Shown piece after piece: positions 22,072 to 30,149 of a DNA stretch of 64,000 nt. Under the pieces are notes generated by a model. The model searched no databases, had not been told where the DNA came from, and worked only from the letters and a program-made list of their open reading frames with translations. The translations under genes and the position numbers were made by a program. Source of the DNA: Azospirillum endophyticum (GTDB lineage: Bacteria; Pseudomonadota; Alphaproteobacteria; Azospirillales; Azospirillaceae); the NCBI RefSeq assembly GCF_016595245.1, contig NZ_JAENHM010000073.1:248001-312000 (forward strand). The letters are read 5' to 3'. The number at the start of each line of letters is the position of its first letter. Positions within the stretch are counted from its first letter, which is position 1.

Positions 22072-22404
22072 ATGGGCGCTATCGACACGGAACACGACGA
22101 GAAGCTGCAACTCCTGCTGGACCGGATCGTCCCGGCCCTGGAACCGGAAGCCGTCTATCTGTTCGGCAGCCGGGCGCGCGGCGACTTCGACGAGGACAGC
22201 GACTACGACCTGCTGGTGATCGTGCCGGACGATGCGCCGAAGGAAAGACGGTCGATCCGTTATGCCTATGAGGCGAACAGCGGAACCGGCATTCCGGCGG
22301 ATGTGCTTCCCTGCTCCCGCACCAGTTTCGAGCGCTACAAGGATTCGGTGGGGACGCTCTGCTACGAGGCCAACCACAACGGTGTGCGCGTCTATGGACA
22401 TTGA
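22072..22404 (+). CDS. Minimal nucleotidyltransferase (MNT antitoxin type), copy 1
   Basis: 110 residues. The active-site signature GSRARG (Gly32-Ser33) is followed after ten residues by DYD (Asp44, Asp46), the full GSx10DxD pattern. In MNT-HEPN systems this protein neutralises the HEPN partner, in studied cases by adding AMP units to it. The partner gene overlaps its 3' end by 11 bases. ATG 22072 has GGAGG six bases upstream; an ATG two codons earlier has none. The gene and its leader are nearly identical to copy 2 at 22852. Confidence 0.88.
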   Translation: MGAIDTEHDEKLQLLLDRIVPALEPEAVYLFGSRARGDFDEDSDYDLLVIVPDDAPKERRSIRYAYEANSGTGIPADVLPCSRTSFERYKDSVGTLCYEANHNGVRVYGH

Positions 22405-22801
22405 CGTCGTCCGTTCCTGGATGGCTGTCGCCGACCGTGACCTCGCCATGGTCCGCAAGGCCATCGCCGGACCTGATCCGGAACCGGCCGGAGCCGCCTT
22501 CCATTGTCAGCAGGCGGCGGAAAAGCTGATCAAGGCAGTTCTGGTCGCCGCAGGCATCAACCCGCCGCGCAGCCACGACCTGCGGAGCCTGATCGAACGC
22601 CTGCCGGCCGACCATGGGCTGCGCGAGGCGTTGCTGCCGCTTCAGCGCTTCACGGAGTTCGCCGTCGCCTATCGCTATCCCACCGCACAGCTTTTCGACG
22701 ATCCCCCCGACGACCCGACGGCCGAGGAAGTCGGCGGCTGGCTGACGGAGATCGAGGCGGTGCGCGAAGCGGTCCGTTCATTCCTTGGTCCGTCGCGGTG
22801 A
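22394..22801 (+). CDS. HEPN domain protein, copy 1 (lacks catalytic His)
   Basis: 135 residues with the HEPN hallmark FHCQQAAEKLIKAVLVAAG and PPRSHDLRSLIE. HEPN proteins are usually RNases that need an RX4-6H motif. At the position where copy 2 has R-N-D-I-I-H this protein has R-E-A-V-R-S (Arg124, Ser129), so the histidine is missing. The gene overlaps the MNT gene, the classic toxin-antitoxin layout. It may be a silenced toxin, a structural HEPN, or act without RNase activity. Confidence 0.83.
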   Translation: MDIDVVRSWMAVADRDLAMVRKAIAGPDPEPAGAAFHCQQAAEKLIKAVLVAAGINPPRSHDLRSLIERLPADHGLREALLPLQRFTEFAVAYRYPTAQLFDDPPDDPTAEEVGGWLTEIEAVREAVRSFLGPSR

Positions 22802-22851
22802 CCTGCGGACAGTCATGCCTTGCGTGTTAGAATGGTCGGCGGAGGATACCC

Positions 22852-23184
22852 ATGGGTACGATCGACACGGCGCATGACGAGAAGCTGCAAATCCTGCTGG
22901 ACCGGATCGTTCCGGCCCTGGAGCCGGAAGCCGTCTATCTGTTCGGCAGCCGGGCGCGCGGCGACTTCGATGAGGACAGCGACTACGATCTGCTGGTGAT
23001 CGTGCCGGACGACGCGCCGAAGGAGCGGCGGTCGATCCATTATGCCTATGCGTCCAAGATCGGCACCGGCATTCCCGCCGACATCATTCCTTGTACGCGC
23101 ACCAATTACGAAGCGTCCAAGGACGTCGTGGGCACCTTGAGTTACGAGGTCAAGCGCCGGGGGCTCAGGGTTTATGGAGCGTAG
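22852..23184 (+). CDS. Minimal nucleotidyltransferase (MNT antitoxin type), copy 2
   Basis: 110 residues with an intact GSx10DxD motif, closely similar to copy 1 through the first 75 residues, including the LEPEAVYLFGSRARGDFDED core. The duplicated stretch begins upstream of the gene (GTGTTAG ... CGGCGGAGGAT leader), so the whole unit was copied, including its ribosome-binding site. It overlaps the second HEPN gene by 11 bases. The predicted role is adenylylation and silencing of the neighbouring HEPN protein. Confidence 0.88.
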   Translation: MGTIDTAHDEKLQILLDRIVPALEPEAVYLFGSRARGDFDEDSDYDLLVIVPDDAPKERRSIHYAYASKIGTGIPADIIPCTRTNYEASKDVVGTLSYEVKRRGLRVYGA

Positions 23185-23578
23185 GGAGGTCCAGGGATGG
23201 CTGGTTGTTGTGGAGCGCGACGTGAAGGCGATCCGCAACAACCTCTATGGTCCCGAACCGGAGCCAAATATGGCGGCCTATCATTGCCAGCAGGCGGTCG
23301 AGAAACTCGCCAAGACCCTGCTTGTGGCGGCCGGCACGATGCCGCCCAAGTCCCACGACATCGATAGTCTGGTTGCCCGGTTTCCAACCGGGCATCCGAT
23401 GGCGCTGCGCATCGCCGCGTTGGCTCATCTCACCGCATTCATCATTGCGCCGCGTTATCCGGGAGCCGGTATCTTCGACGACCCTCTGCCCGACCTGCCG
23501 GTTTCGGAGGTCGCCGGCTGGCTGGTGGAGATCGAGACGCTCCGCAATGACATCATCCATTTTCTCGGGATCCCATGA
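23174..23578 (+). CDS. HEPN domain protein, copy 2 (RX4H intact), putative RNase toxin
   Basis: 134 residues. The HEPN core YHCQQAVEKLAKTLLVAAG and PPKSHDIDSLVA is present. The C-terminal R-N-D-I-I-H (Arg124 to His129) fits the RNase signature RNxxxH of HEPN toxins. It diverges much more from copy 1 than the two MNT proteins differ from each other. Its stop codon overlaps the start of a thioesterase gene (ATGA), which is unusual for a toxin gene. Confidence 0.85.
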   Translation: MERREVQGWLVVVERDVKAIRNNLYGPEPEPNMAAYHCQQAVEKLAKTLLVAAGTMPPKSHDIDSLVARFPTGHPMALRIAALAHLTAFIIAPRYPGAGIFDDPLPDLPVSEVAGWLVEIETLRNDIIHFLGIP

Positions 23579-24066
23579 CCCTCACCGTCCCCCTCGACCT
23601 CCACCGCGAGACCGTCCGCCCGGAGTGGATCGACTACAACGGGCACATGAACGTCGCCTACTACCTGCTGGCCTTCGACCATGCGACCGATGCCGTGCTG
23701 GACCGCTTCGGGATTGGCAAGGCCTATGTGGCGGCGGAGAACCGCTCGCTCTTCGTCGTCGATGCCCACCTGACCTATGTCCGCGAGGTGACGGAGGGAA
23801 CGCCGCTGCGCTTTGACTCCCTGCTGCTCGGGACGGATGCCAAGCGGTTGCACCTCTTCCACGCCATGCGGCATGCGGAGGAAGGCTGGCTGGCGGCGAC
23901 GGCGGAGGTCATGCTGCTGCATGTCGACCTCGGCACCCGCAAGACCTGCCCCTTCCCGCCGGCCGTCGCGGCGGCGCTGGCCGGGCAGGTGTCGGCCCAT
24001 GCCGCCGGACCCTGGCCGCCGCAGGCCGGACGGGCGGTTGCCCGGCTGGACAAGCCCGTCCGGTGA
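23575..24066 (+). CDS. Hotdog-fold acyl-CoA thioesterase
   Basis: 163 residues. The active-site helix region WIDYNGHMNVAYYLLAFDHATD (split here between strand and helix) is typical of 4-hydroxybenzoyl-CoA/YbgC-type thioesterases, with Asp and His in the DYNGHMN motif. Some close relatives act on betainyl-CoA in carnitine degradation, but no carnitine genes are nearby, so the substrate is left open. The start ATG 23575 overlaps the upstream HEPN stop by four bases, implying translational coupling. A short gap of 58 bases precedes the next gene. Confidence 0.82.
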   Translation: MTLTVPLDLHRETVRPEWIDYNGHMNVAYYLLAFDHATDAVLDRFGIGKAYVAAENRSLFVVDAHLTYVREVTEGTPLRFDSLLLGTDAKRLHLFHAMRHAEEGWLAATAEVMLLHVDLGTRKTCPFPPAVAAALAGQVSAHAAGPWPPQAGRAVARLDKPVR

Positions 24067-24124
24067 CGGAAGGCCGCGGGGGCGGGAGGTTGAGTTCGCG
24101 GGCGATGCCCCCATCTATCGTGGC

Positions 24125-24646
24125 ATGAGACAAGCCCTTGTTCCGACGCTACGCTCCAGCCTTTTCGCCGCCGCCGCGATCCTGACCGTCCTTGCCACCG
24201 GGCAGGCGCTGGCCGACTGCACCGAGGCGGCGCAGCCGAAAGTCAACTGGCGGCGCTGCTCGCTGGAGGGGCAGATGCTGACCGGCGTCGATCTCAGCGG
24301 GGCGATGCTGCGCGACGCGACCTTTCAGCGCGCCACGCTCGGACAGGCCAAGCTGACCGATGCCGACGGCTACCGCTCCAAATTCATCAGTGCCACCGCC
24401 CCCGGTGCGGTCTTCGACGGGGCAAGGTTGATCGAGGCGGATTTTACCCGCGCCGACCTGACCGGCGCCAGTTTCCGCGAGGCCGACCTGCGCAACGCCA
24501 AGATGGTGGGGGCGTCGCTGGCGCGGGCCGACCTGACCGGAGCGAAGCTGTCCGGCACCGATCTCCGCCATGCCGACCTTTCCGGGGCGCGATGGACCGA
24601 CGGGACTCACATCTGTGCGGAAAGTTCGGTCGGCCAATGCAACTAA
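24125..24646 (+). CDS. Secreted pentapeptide-repeat protein
   Basis: 173 residues. A signal peptide (MRQALVPTLRSSLFAAAAILTVLATGQALA) precedes a mature part starting DCTEAA. About 20 pentapeptide units of the A[DN]LxG type follow (for example DLTGASFREADLRNAKMVGA). Cysteines lie near both ends (DC, RRC, HIC, GQC), so a disulfide-capped periplasmic beta-helix is likely. The function is unknown. It is on the same strand as the thioesterase but separated by 58 bases, and stands alone otherwise. Confidence 0.8.
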   Translation: MRQALVPTLRSSLFAAAAILTVLATGQALADCTEAAQPKVNWRRCSLEGQMLTGVDLSGAMLRDATFQRATLGQAKLTDADGYRSKFISATAPGAVFDGARLIEADFTRADLTGASFREADLRNAKMVGASLARADLTGAKLSGTDLRHADLSGARWTDGTHICAESSVGQCN

Positions 24647-24746
24647 TCCGATTGCAACATCTCGCTGCACTGCCAAAAACCTTCTTGCCGTAAGGGCTTG
24701 CGCCGCGTACCGTTCGAAACCTAACTATTTTGGACGGACGGCGGTC

Positions 24747-25775
24747 GTGGCAGCTGCGGAGGATTTCGAGCGTTCCAGCGGTCTGGCTGCGCAGGCGATG
24801 GAGCGGATGCTGTCCGAACGGCTGCCGCCTTCTCCGGAGAACTTCACGCTCTGGTACGTCTATTTCAGCGGCAACAACCCCGACCTGACCCGCGCCATCG
24901 ATCTGGCGCGGCGCGACGGGCTGACCGCATCGCAAACCCTCTGCGAAGAACTTTATAAGCGCTTCTTCACCATGGATGCCGAAGCGCAGGCGATCCGCGA
25001 GACCTCCGACAAGGCGCGTTACGCGCTGGGCCGCATCCTGGAACAACTCGGCAATGTCGGGTCGGAGACGGAGCGCTACGGCAATGCGCTGTCCGGCTTC
25101 CGGGAGGAGCTGGACCAGCCGCTCAGCCTGCCCGAACTGCGTGCCATGATCGCCGCCATCGCCGCGGAGACCAGGGAGATCGTCGGCCGCCAGACCGCGC
25201 TGCAGCTGCAGCTTCAGGAATCGAGCCAGCAGCTGGCGGAGATGCGGGTCAGCCTGGACAGCGCGCGGCGCGAGGCGCTGACCGACGGCCTGACCGGCAT
25301 CGGCAACCGCAAGGCCTTCGACCTGATGCTGCAGAAGGCGATGGAGGCGTCGGCGCGCGACGAGCAGCCCTTGTCGCTGATGATGGTCGACATCGACCAT
25401 TTCAAGGCCTTCAACGACACCCACGGCCATCTGGTCGGCGACCATGTGCTGAAGCTGGTCGCCCGCATGCTGACCGAATGCATCAAGGGCCGCGACACCG
25501 CCGCCCGCTATGGCGGGGAGGAGTTCGCGATCATCCTGCCGCGCACCAGCCTGGAAAACGCCGCCAAGCTGGCGGAGCAGGTTCGCACCTTCGTCGGCGC
25601 CCGCCAGATCGTCAACAAGGCGCGCAACGCCAATTACGGCACCGTCGCCCTGTCGGTCGGCGTCGCCCAATTCCGCCCCGGCGAACAGGCGATGACGCTG
25701 GTCCGCCGCGCCGACCAGGCGCTTTACGCCGCCAAGCGGGGCGGTCGCAACCGCGTGGCGGTCGAGGCCGCCTGA
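24747..25775 (+). CDS. Diguanylate cyclase (GGDEF domain)
   Basis: 342 residues from GTG 24747. The C-terminal GGDEF domain (about 175-340) has LTDGLTGIGNRKAFD, MMVDIDHFKAFND and the catalytic RYGGEEFAIILP, so it should make c-di-GMP from GTP. The inhibitory I-site, normally RxxD just before the catalytic loop, reads KGRD, with Lys in place of Arg, which could weaken product inhibition. The N-terminal 170 residues are helical with a coiled-coil-like stretch (QTALQLQLQESSQQLAEM) and no recognised sensor. No membrane helix is present. The start is uncertain, since the upstream frame remains open to 24570. Confidence 0.85.
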   Translation: MAAAEDFERSSGLAAQAMERMLSERLPPSPENFTLWYVYFSGNNPDLTRAIDLARRDGLTASQTLCEELYKRFFTMDAEAQAIRETSDKARYALGRILEQLGNVGSETERYGNALSGFREELDQPLSLPELRAMIAAIAAETREIVGRQTALQLQLQESSQQLAEMRVSLDSARREALTDGLTGIGNRKAFDLMLQKAMEASARDEQPLSLMMVDIDHFKAFNDTHGHLVGDHVLKLVARMLTECIKGRDTAARYGGEEFAIILPRTSLENAAKLAEQVRTFVGARQIVNKARNANYGTVALSVGVAQFRPGEQAMTLVRRADQALYAAKRGGRNRVAVEAA

Positions 25776-25811
25776 CCGGCCATCCCAACTGACCGCCGAT
25801 TCCGCCCGGGT

Positions 25812-26891
25812 TCAACCGGCCAGCGCCCGCCGCACCGCCTCGGTGCCGCGAAGCAACTCAGCAACAAGGTCTCCGGCCGGGCGCCGCCGCGCCAGCCGCA
25901 GCCCCTGGCCGGCCCACAGCGACAGGAATTCCGCCCGGCCGTCCTTGGCGGCGGCGGTGCGCAGCGGCCGGGTCAGCGTGTTCTGCAGGGGGAAAGGCAG
26001 CACGGCCTCGGGCGCTTGGCGATCCTCCACCACCTCCATGAAGCGGTTGGCGATGCCGCGGGCGGGCCGGCCGGAGAAGGCGCGGGTCACGCGGGTCTGG
26101 TCCTCGCGCGCCGACAGAATGGCCTGCTTGTGGGCTTCCGGCGGGCCGGCCTCCTCGCAGGTCAGGAAGGCGGTGCCCATCTGCACCGCGGCAGCACCCA
26201 GCGCCAACGCCGCGGCGATGCCGCGCCCGTCCATGATGCCGCCCGACGCGATCACCGGCACGCCCACCGCATCGGCCACCTGCGGCACCAGCGCCATGGT
26301 GCCCACGAGGTTGGCGGCCGGATCGCCGATGAAGCTGCCGCGATGACCGCCGGCCTCGCTGCCCTGGGCGATCACCGCATCGACGCCGGCCTGTTCCAGC
26401 GCCACCGCCTCGGCCACCGTGGTCGCCGTGCCCAGCACCCGCAGGCCGCGCGCCTTGGCCGCGGCGACGCTGTCGGCCGGCGGCAGCCCGAAGGTGACGC
26501 TGTAGAAGGCGGCCCCGCTGTCCAGCAGCGCTGCGACCTGTCGGTCGAAGCCGTCGCCGGCATAAGAAGGCTCCTTCGGTGCCGGCAATCCGAGTTCGGC
26601 GTGGAAGCCCGCCACGCGGGCCAGCGCCTCGGCCATCATCGGCGCGGGTCCGGGTGCCGGCGTCGGCGCGAACAGGTTGATGCCGAAGGGCAGGGCGGTG
26701 CGCCCACGGATGTCGCGAGCCCGTTCGGCGATCTGCTCCGCGGTCAGATAGGCGGCGCCGACGAAGCCCAGCCCGCCGGCCTCGTTGACCGCCGCCACCA
26801 GGGCCGCCGTATCGCTTCCCCCCGCCATCGGTGCCTGGATCACCGGCGACCGCAGCCCGAGCCGTTCAAGGGAGTCCGTGTAAGAGGGCAT
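25812..26891 (-). CDS. Nitronate monooxygenase (2-nitropropane dioxygenase family)
   Basis: 359 residues. FMN-dependent TIM-barrel family: PVIQAPMAGGSD at the N terminus, LPFGINLF, IAQGSEAGGHRG (active-site His) and VIASGGIMDGRGI. These enzymes oxidise alkyl nitronates such as propionate-3-nitronate, detoxifying them. It is isolated, converging on the diguanylate cyclase gene. ATG 26891 is the only sensible start. Confidence 0.9.
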   Translation of the reverse strand: MPSYTDSLERLGLRSPVIQAPMAGGSDTAALVAAVNEAGGLGFVGAAYLTAEQIAERARDIRGRTALPFGINLFAPTPAPGPAPMMAEALARVAGFHAELGLPAPKEPSYAGDGFDRQVAALLDSGAAFYSVTFGLPPADSVAAAKARGLRVLGTATTVAEAVALEQAGVDAVIAQGSEAGGHRGSFIGDPAANLVGTMALVPQVADAVGVPVIASGGIMDGRGIAAALALGAAAVQMGTAFLTCEEAGPPEAHKQAILSAREDQTRVTRAFSGRPARGIANRFMEVVEDRQAPEAVLPFPLQNTLTRPLRTAAAKDGRAEFLSLWAGQGLRLARRRPAGDLVAELLRGTEAVRRALAG

Positions 26892-27049
26892 CTCCGCCTC
26901 CGTCGCTTCGACAACGGAGGCGATGCTACGCCCCGGCGTTCATCACGACCAACGACTTGTTCTGAAGGGGGCGTTCACTTCGGGTGATGGGATGTCTTCG
27001 TGCTTCGATGTCGATGGCGGCGCGTCCGACCTCGGTCGGGTGCTCCCGC

Positions 27050-27241
27050 TCACTCCTTCCCGCCTCTGGTCTTGCGCGATTTGGCGGTGGTGGAACTCCA
27101 GGCGTTGGCCGGCGTGGGCCTGCGTTTGGAGTCTAGGCGGATACGGCAGGCTTCTTCGACGACCTCCCGCGAACGTTTCATCAGGTCATGATGCCGGCGC
27201 TTGAGCTGCTCGTACTCTCTTTCGTCCATCGTCGAATCCAT
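27050..27241 (-). CDS. Small charged hypothetical protein
   Basis: 63 residues from ATG 27241 (ATG 27229 is also possible). The N-terminal half is predicted to be one amphipathic helix (EREYEQLKRRHHDLMKRSREVVEEA) and is here given in part; the C-terminal half is basic and disordered. No family is recognised. It is divergent from the Crp/Fnr gene. Its codon pattern is compatible with a real gene, but the shortness leaves doubt. Confidence 0.45.
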   Translation of the reverse strand: MDSTMDEREYEQLKRRHHDLMKRSREVVEEACRIRLDSKRRPTPANAWSSTTAKSRKTRGGKE

Positions 27242-27391
27242 GATCCAGCCAATTGTTCATGACCACAAGATAGAGGGACCGCCGAGCACGGGTCTGTACG
27301 GTATCAGCCATAAGACAAATCCGTGCCGTCCACGGAGATCGATCTGTTGGAAGGAGGATCGATTGCATGCCGTTCAGCCGGAGGCATCGCC

Positions 27392-28126
27392 TTGGAGAGT
27401 CGCAACCACATCCTCCGCAGCCTCTCGTCGTCCGAGGAAGCCCTGGTCCGACCTCATCTGGATGCCGTTTCCCTGCCGCAAAAGATGACGCTGTTCCGGC
27501 CGGACGAGGATATCGCCCATGTGTATTTCATCGAGCAGGGATGTGCGTCCTTGCTCAACATCCTGCCCGACGGCGACACCGTGGAGGTCGGCACGGTCGG
27601 CAACGAAGGGCTGGTCGGCACCCCGGTCCTGCTGGAGGCGGACCGGATGCCGTGCCAGTGCGACATCCAGATTCCCGGCAACGGCTGGCGGATGTCTGCT
27701 GCGCCGCTGAGGGCCGCCATGCACCGGAGCCAGACGCTACGCAGCAAGCTGCTGCGCTTCACCCAGGCGCATTTCAGTCAAGTCGCCCAGTCGGCTGCCT
27801 GCAATCGCCTCCACACCATCGAGGAGCGCTGTGCCCGCTGGCTGCTGATGTGCAGGGACCGGGTCGGTGACGAATTTCCGCTGACCCAGGAGTATCTGGC
27901 CGTCATGCTCGGCGTCCGGCGGGCCGGCGTGACCGTCACGGCGAGACTGCTGCAGAGCGCCGGCCTGATCACCTACAGCCGCGGGCACATCAGGATCCTG
28001 GATCCGGCCGGGTTGGAGGAGGTCGCGTGCGACTGCTATCGGATCACGCGCGATGAGTTCCGTCGCCTCATCCCCGGTGGAGAGGGATACCCGGCGCTCG
28101 GCGGGAAGCCGGGTTCGTCCGGGTGA
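27392..28126 (+). CDS. Crp/Fnr family transcriptional regulator
   Basis: 244 residues from TTG 27392, which has GGAGG seven bases upstream; a GTG at 27323 in the same frame lacks one. The cyclic-nucleotide-binding-like barrel covers about residues 15-130 (VYFIEQGCASLLNILPDGDTVEVG), followed by a dimer helix and a Crp-type winged helix (LTQEYLAVMLGVRRAGVTVTARLL). No Fnr-type cysteine cluster is seen at the N terminus, so it is not an oxygen-sensing FNR. The ligand is unknown. Close relatives are numerous in Azospirillum-type genomes. Confidence 0.85.
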   Translation: MESRNHILRSLSSSEEALVRPHLDAVSLPQKMTLFRPDEDIAHVYFIEQGCASLLNILPDGDTVEVGTVGNEGLVGTPVLLEADRMPCQCDIQIPGNGWRMSAAPLRAAMHRSQTLRSKLLRFTQAHFSQVAQSAACNRLHTIEERCARWLLMCRDRVGDEFPLTQEYLAVMLGVRRAGVTVTARLLQSAGLITYSRGHIRILDPAGLEEVACDCYRITRDEFRRLIPGGEGYPALGGKPGSSG

Positions 28127-28241
28127 GCGTTCCGCTTGGCCAGCTCACCCCCCCCCTCTCTGTCCTTCGCTGCCCCAACCGCCGACTGCCAGGGCGGACC
28201 GACCGATGCCGACCGGCGGCGGCCAGCGCGTCCGCTTGCGA

Positions 28242-29864
28242 TCAGCTGCGCAGCCCCGGCGCCTCCTGACCGGTGTGTTCCACATACTCGGTGTAGCCGC
28301 CGCCATACTGGTGGATCCCCTCCGGCGTCAGCTCCAGCACGCGGTTGGACAATGCGGCCAGGAAATGGCGGTCGTGCGAGACGAACAGCATGGTGCCCTC
28401 ATACGCCGCCAGCGCCGCGATCAGCATCTGCTTGGTGTCGAGGTCCAAGTGGTTGGTCGGCTCGTCCAGCACCAGGAAGTTGGGCGGGTTGAACAGCATG
28501 ATCGCCATCACCAGCCGGGCCTTCTCGCCGCCCGACAGCACCCGGCACCGCTTCTCCACATCGTCGCCGGAGAAGCCGAAACAGCCGGCCAGCGCCCGCA
28601 GCGAACCCTGGCTGGCCTGTGGGAAATGCGCCTCCAGCGCTTCGAAGATGGTCTGGTCGCCGTCCAGCAGCTCCATCGCGTGCTGGGAGAAATAGCCCAT
28701 CTTGACGCTGCCGCCGACGGTGACGGTGCCGCTGTCCGGCTCGGCCGCGCCGGCGATCAGCTTCAGCAGGGTCGATTTGCCGGCGCCGTTGACGCCCATG
28801 ACGCACCAGCGCTCCTTGCGGCGGATGGTCAGGTCCAGCCCCTCGTAGATCGCCCGGCTGCCATAGCCCTTGTGGACGTTCTTCAGAACCGCGACGTCGT
28901 CGCCGGAGCGCGGGGCCGGCGGGAAGTCGAAGGTCACGACCTGACGGCGCTTGGGCGGCTCGAACCGCTCGATCTTGTCCAGCTTCTTCACCCGGCTCTG
29001 CACCTGGGAGGCGTGCGAGGCGCGGGCCTTGAAGCGCTCGATGAACTTCAGCTCCTTGGCCAGCATCGCCTGCTGGCGTTCGAACTGCGCCTCCTGCTGT
29101 TTCTCCTTCAGCGCCCGCTGCTTCTCGTAGAAGCCGTAGTCGCCCGAATAGCTGGTCAGCGTTCCGCCGTCGATCTCGATGATCTTGGTGACGATGCGGT
29201 TCATGAACTCGCGGTCGTGCGAGGTCATCAGCAGGGCGCCTTCATAGCCCTTCAGGAAACCTTCCAGCCAGATCAGGCTTTCGATGTCCAGATGGTTGCT
29301 CGGCTCGTCGAGCAGCATGGCGTCGGGCCGCATCAGCAGGATGCGGGCGAGCGCCACGCGCATCTTCCAGCCGCCCGACAGCCCGCCGACGTCGCCGTCC
29401 ATCATCTCCTGGCTGAAGCTCAAGCCCGCCAGCACTTCGCGCGCCCGGCCTTCCAGCTCATAGCCGCCCAGCTCGTCGAAGCGCGCCTGCACCTCGCCGT
29501 AGCGCTCGATGATGGCGTCCATCTCGTCGGCGCGATCCGGGTCGGCCATCGCTGCTTCGAGTTCCGCCAGCTCGGCGGCGACGACGCTGACCGGACCGGC
29601 GCCGTCCATCACCTCCGCCACCGCGGAGCGGCCGGACATCTCGCCGACATCCTGGTTGAAATAGCCGATGCTGACCTGCTTCTCGATCGCCACCTGCCCG
29701 CCGTCCGGCTGTTCCTCGCCGGTGATCATGCGGAATAGGGTCGTCTTGCCGGCACCGTTCGGACCGACCAGCCCGATCTTCTCCCCGCGATTGAGCGCGG
29801 CCGAGGCCTCCAGGAACAGGATGCGGTGGCCGTTCTGCTTGCTGACGTTATCGAAGCGGATCAT
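28242..29864 (-). CDS. ABC-F family ATP-binding protein
   Basis: 540 residues with two ABC cassettes and no membrane segments. Cassette 1 has GPNGAGKTT, signature LSGGWKMR and MLLDEPSNHLD. Cassette 2 has GVNGAGKST, LSGGEKAR and LVLDEPTNHLD. A long charged linker (about 235-300) carries the tRNA-interacting region. It belongs to the YbiT/YheS-like ribosome-associated ABC-F branch and is distinct from EttA at 6219. The likely role is resolving stalled ribosomes. ATG 29864 starts the protein at the first cassette, as usual. Confidence 0.9.
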   Translation of the reverse strand: MIRFDNVSKQNGHRILFLEASAALNRGEKIGLVGPNGAGKTTLFRMITGEEQPDGGQVAIEKQVSIGYFNQDVGEMSGRSAVAEVMDGAGPVSVVAAELAELEAAMADPDRADEMDAIIERYGEVQARFDELGGYELEGRAREVLAGLSFSQEMMDGDVGGLSGGWKMRVALARILLMRPDAMLLDEPSNHLDIESLIWLEGFLKGYEGALLMTSHDREFMNRIVTKIIEIDGGTLTSYSGDYGFYEKQRALKEKQQEAQFERQQAMLAKELKFIERFKARASHASQVQSRVKKLDKIERFEPPKRRQVVTFDFPPAPRSGDDVAVLKNVHKGYGSRAIYEGLDLTIRRKERWCVMGVNGAGKSTLLKLIAGAAEPDSGTVTVGGSVKMGYFSQHAMELLDGDQTIFEALEAHFPQASQGSLRALAGCFGFSGDDVEKRCRVLSGGEKARLVMAIMLFNPPNFLVLDEPTNHLDLDTKQMLIAALAAYEGTMLFVSHDRHFLAALSNRVLELTPEGIHQYGGGYTEYVEHTGQEAPGLRS

Positions 29865-30149
29865 GGGCGGCAGGGGTCCTTGGGGCGTGATGCTTGGGGC
29901 GTGTTGGCGGCCCCTTATGCCACAGGATCCGGGGAGGGGGGAGGGTTGATGGGGCGCAGAGATGTGAGATTCAGTTCATGGTGAGGAAGGCTTGAATTTC
30001 TCTGTTAAAGAGATTTTTACCAATGAAATTTTCTCTTTCAGCGTTAAAGTCCGCTTTGACTCGCATTGTTTGCACAAGCTAAATTTGATTAGCAACCTTC
30101 GTTTTGCGTTAAAGGCCGAAATAACTTTGTTTCTATTGGAGTTGACGTA
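29865..30149. other. Intergenic transition from GC-rich to AT-rich DNA
   Basis: Composition changes abruptly near 29950. The AT-rich part contains three GTTAAAG copies (30004, 30043, 30108); the last two extend to the direct repeat GCGTTAAAGNCCG (30041-30053 and 30106-30118). No reading frame is seen. These repeats could be operators or remnants of the insertion event. Confidence 0.5.
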
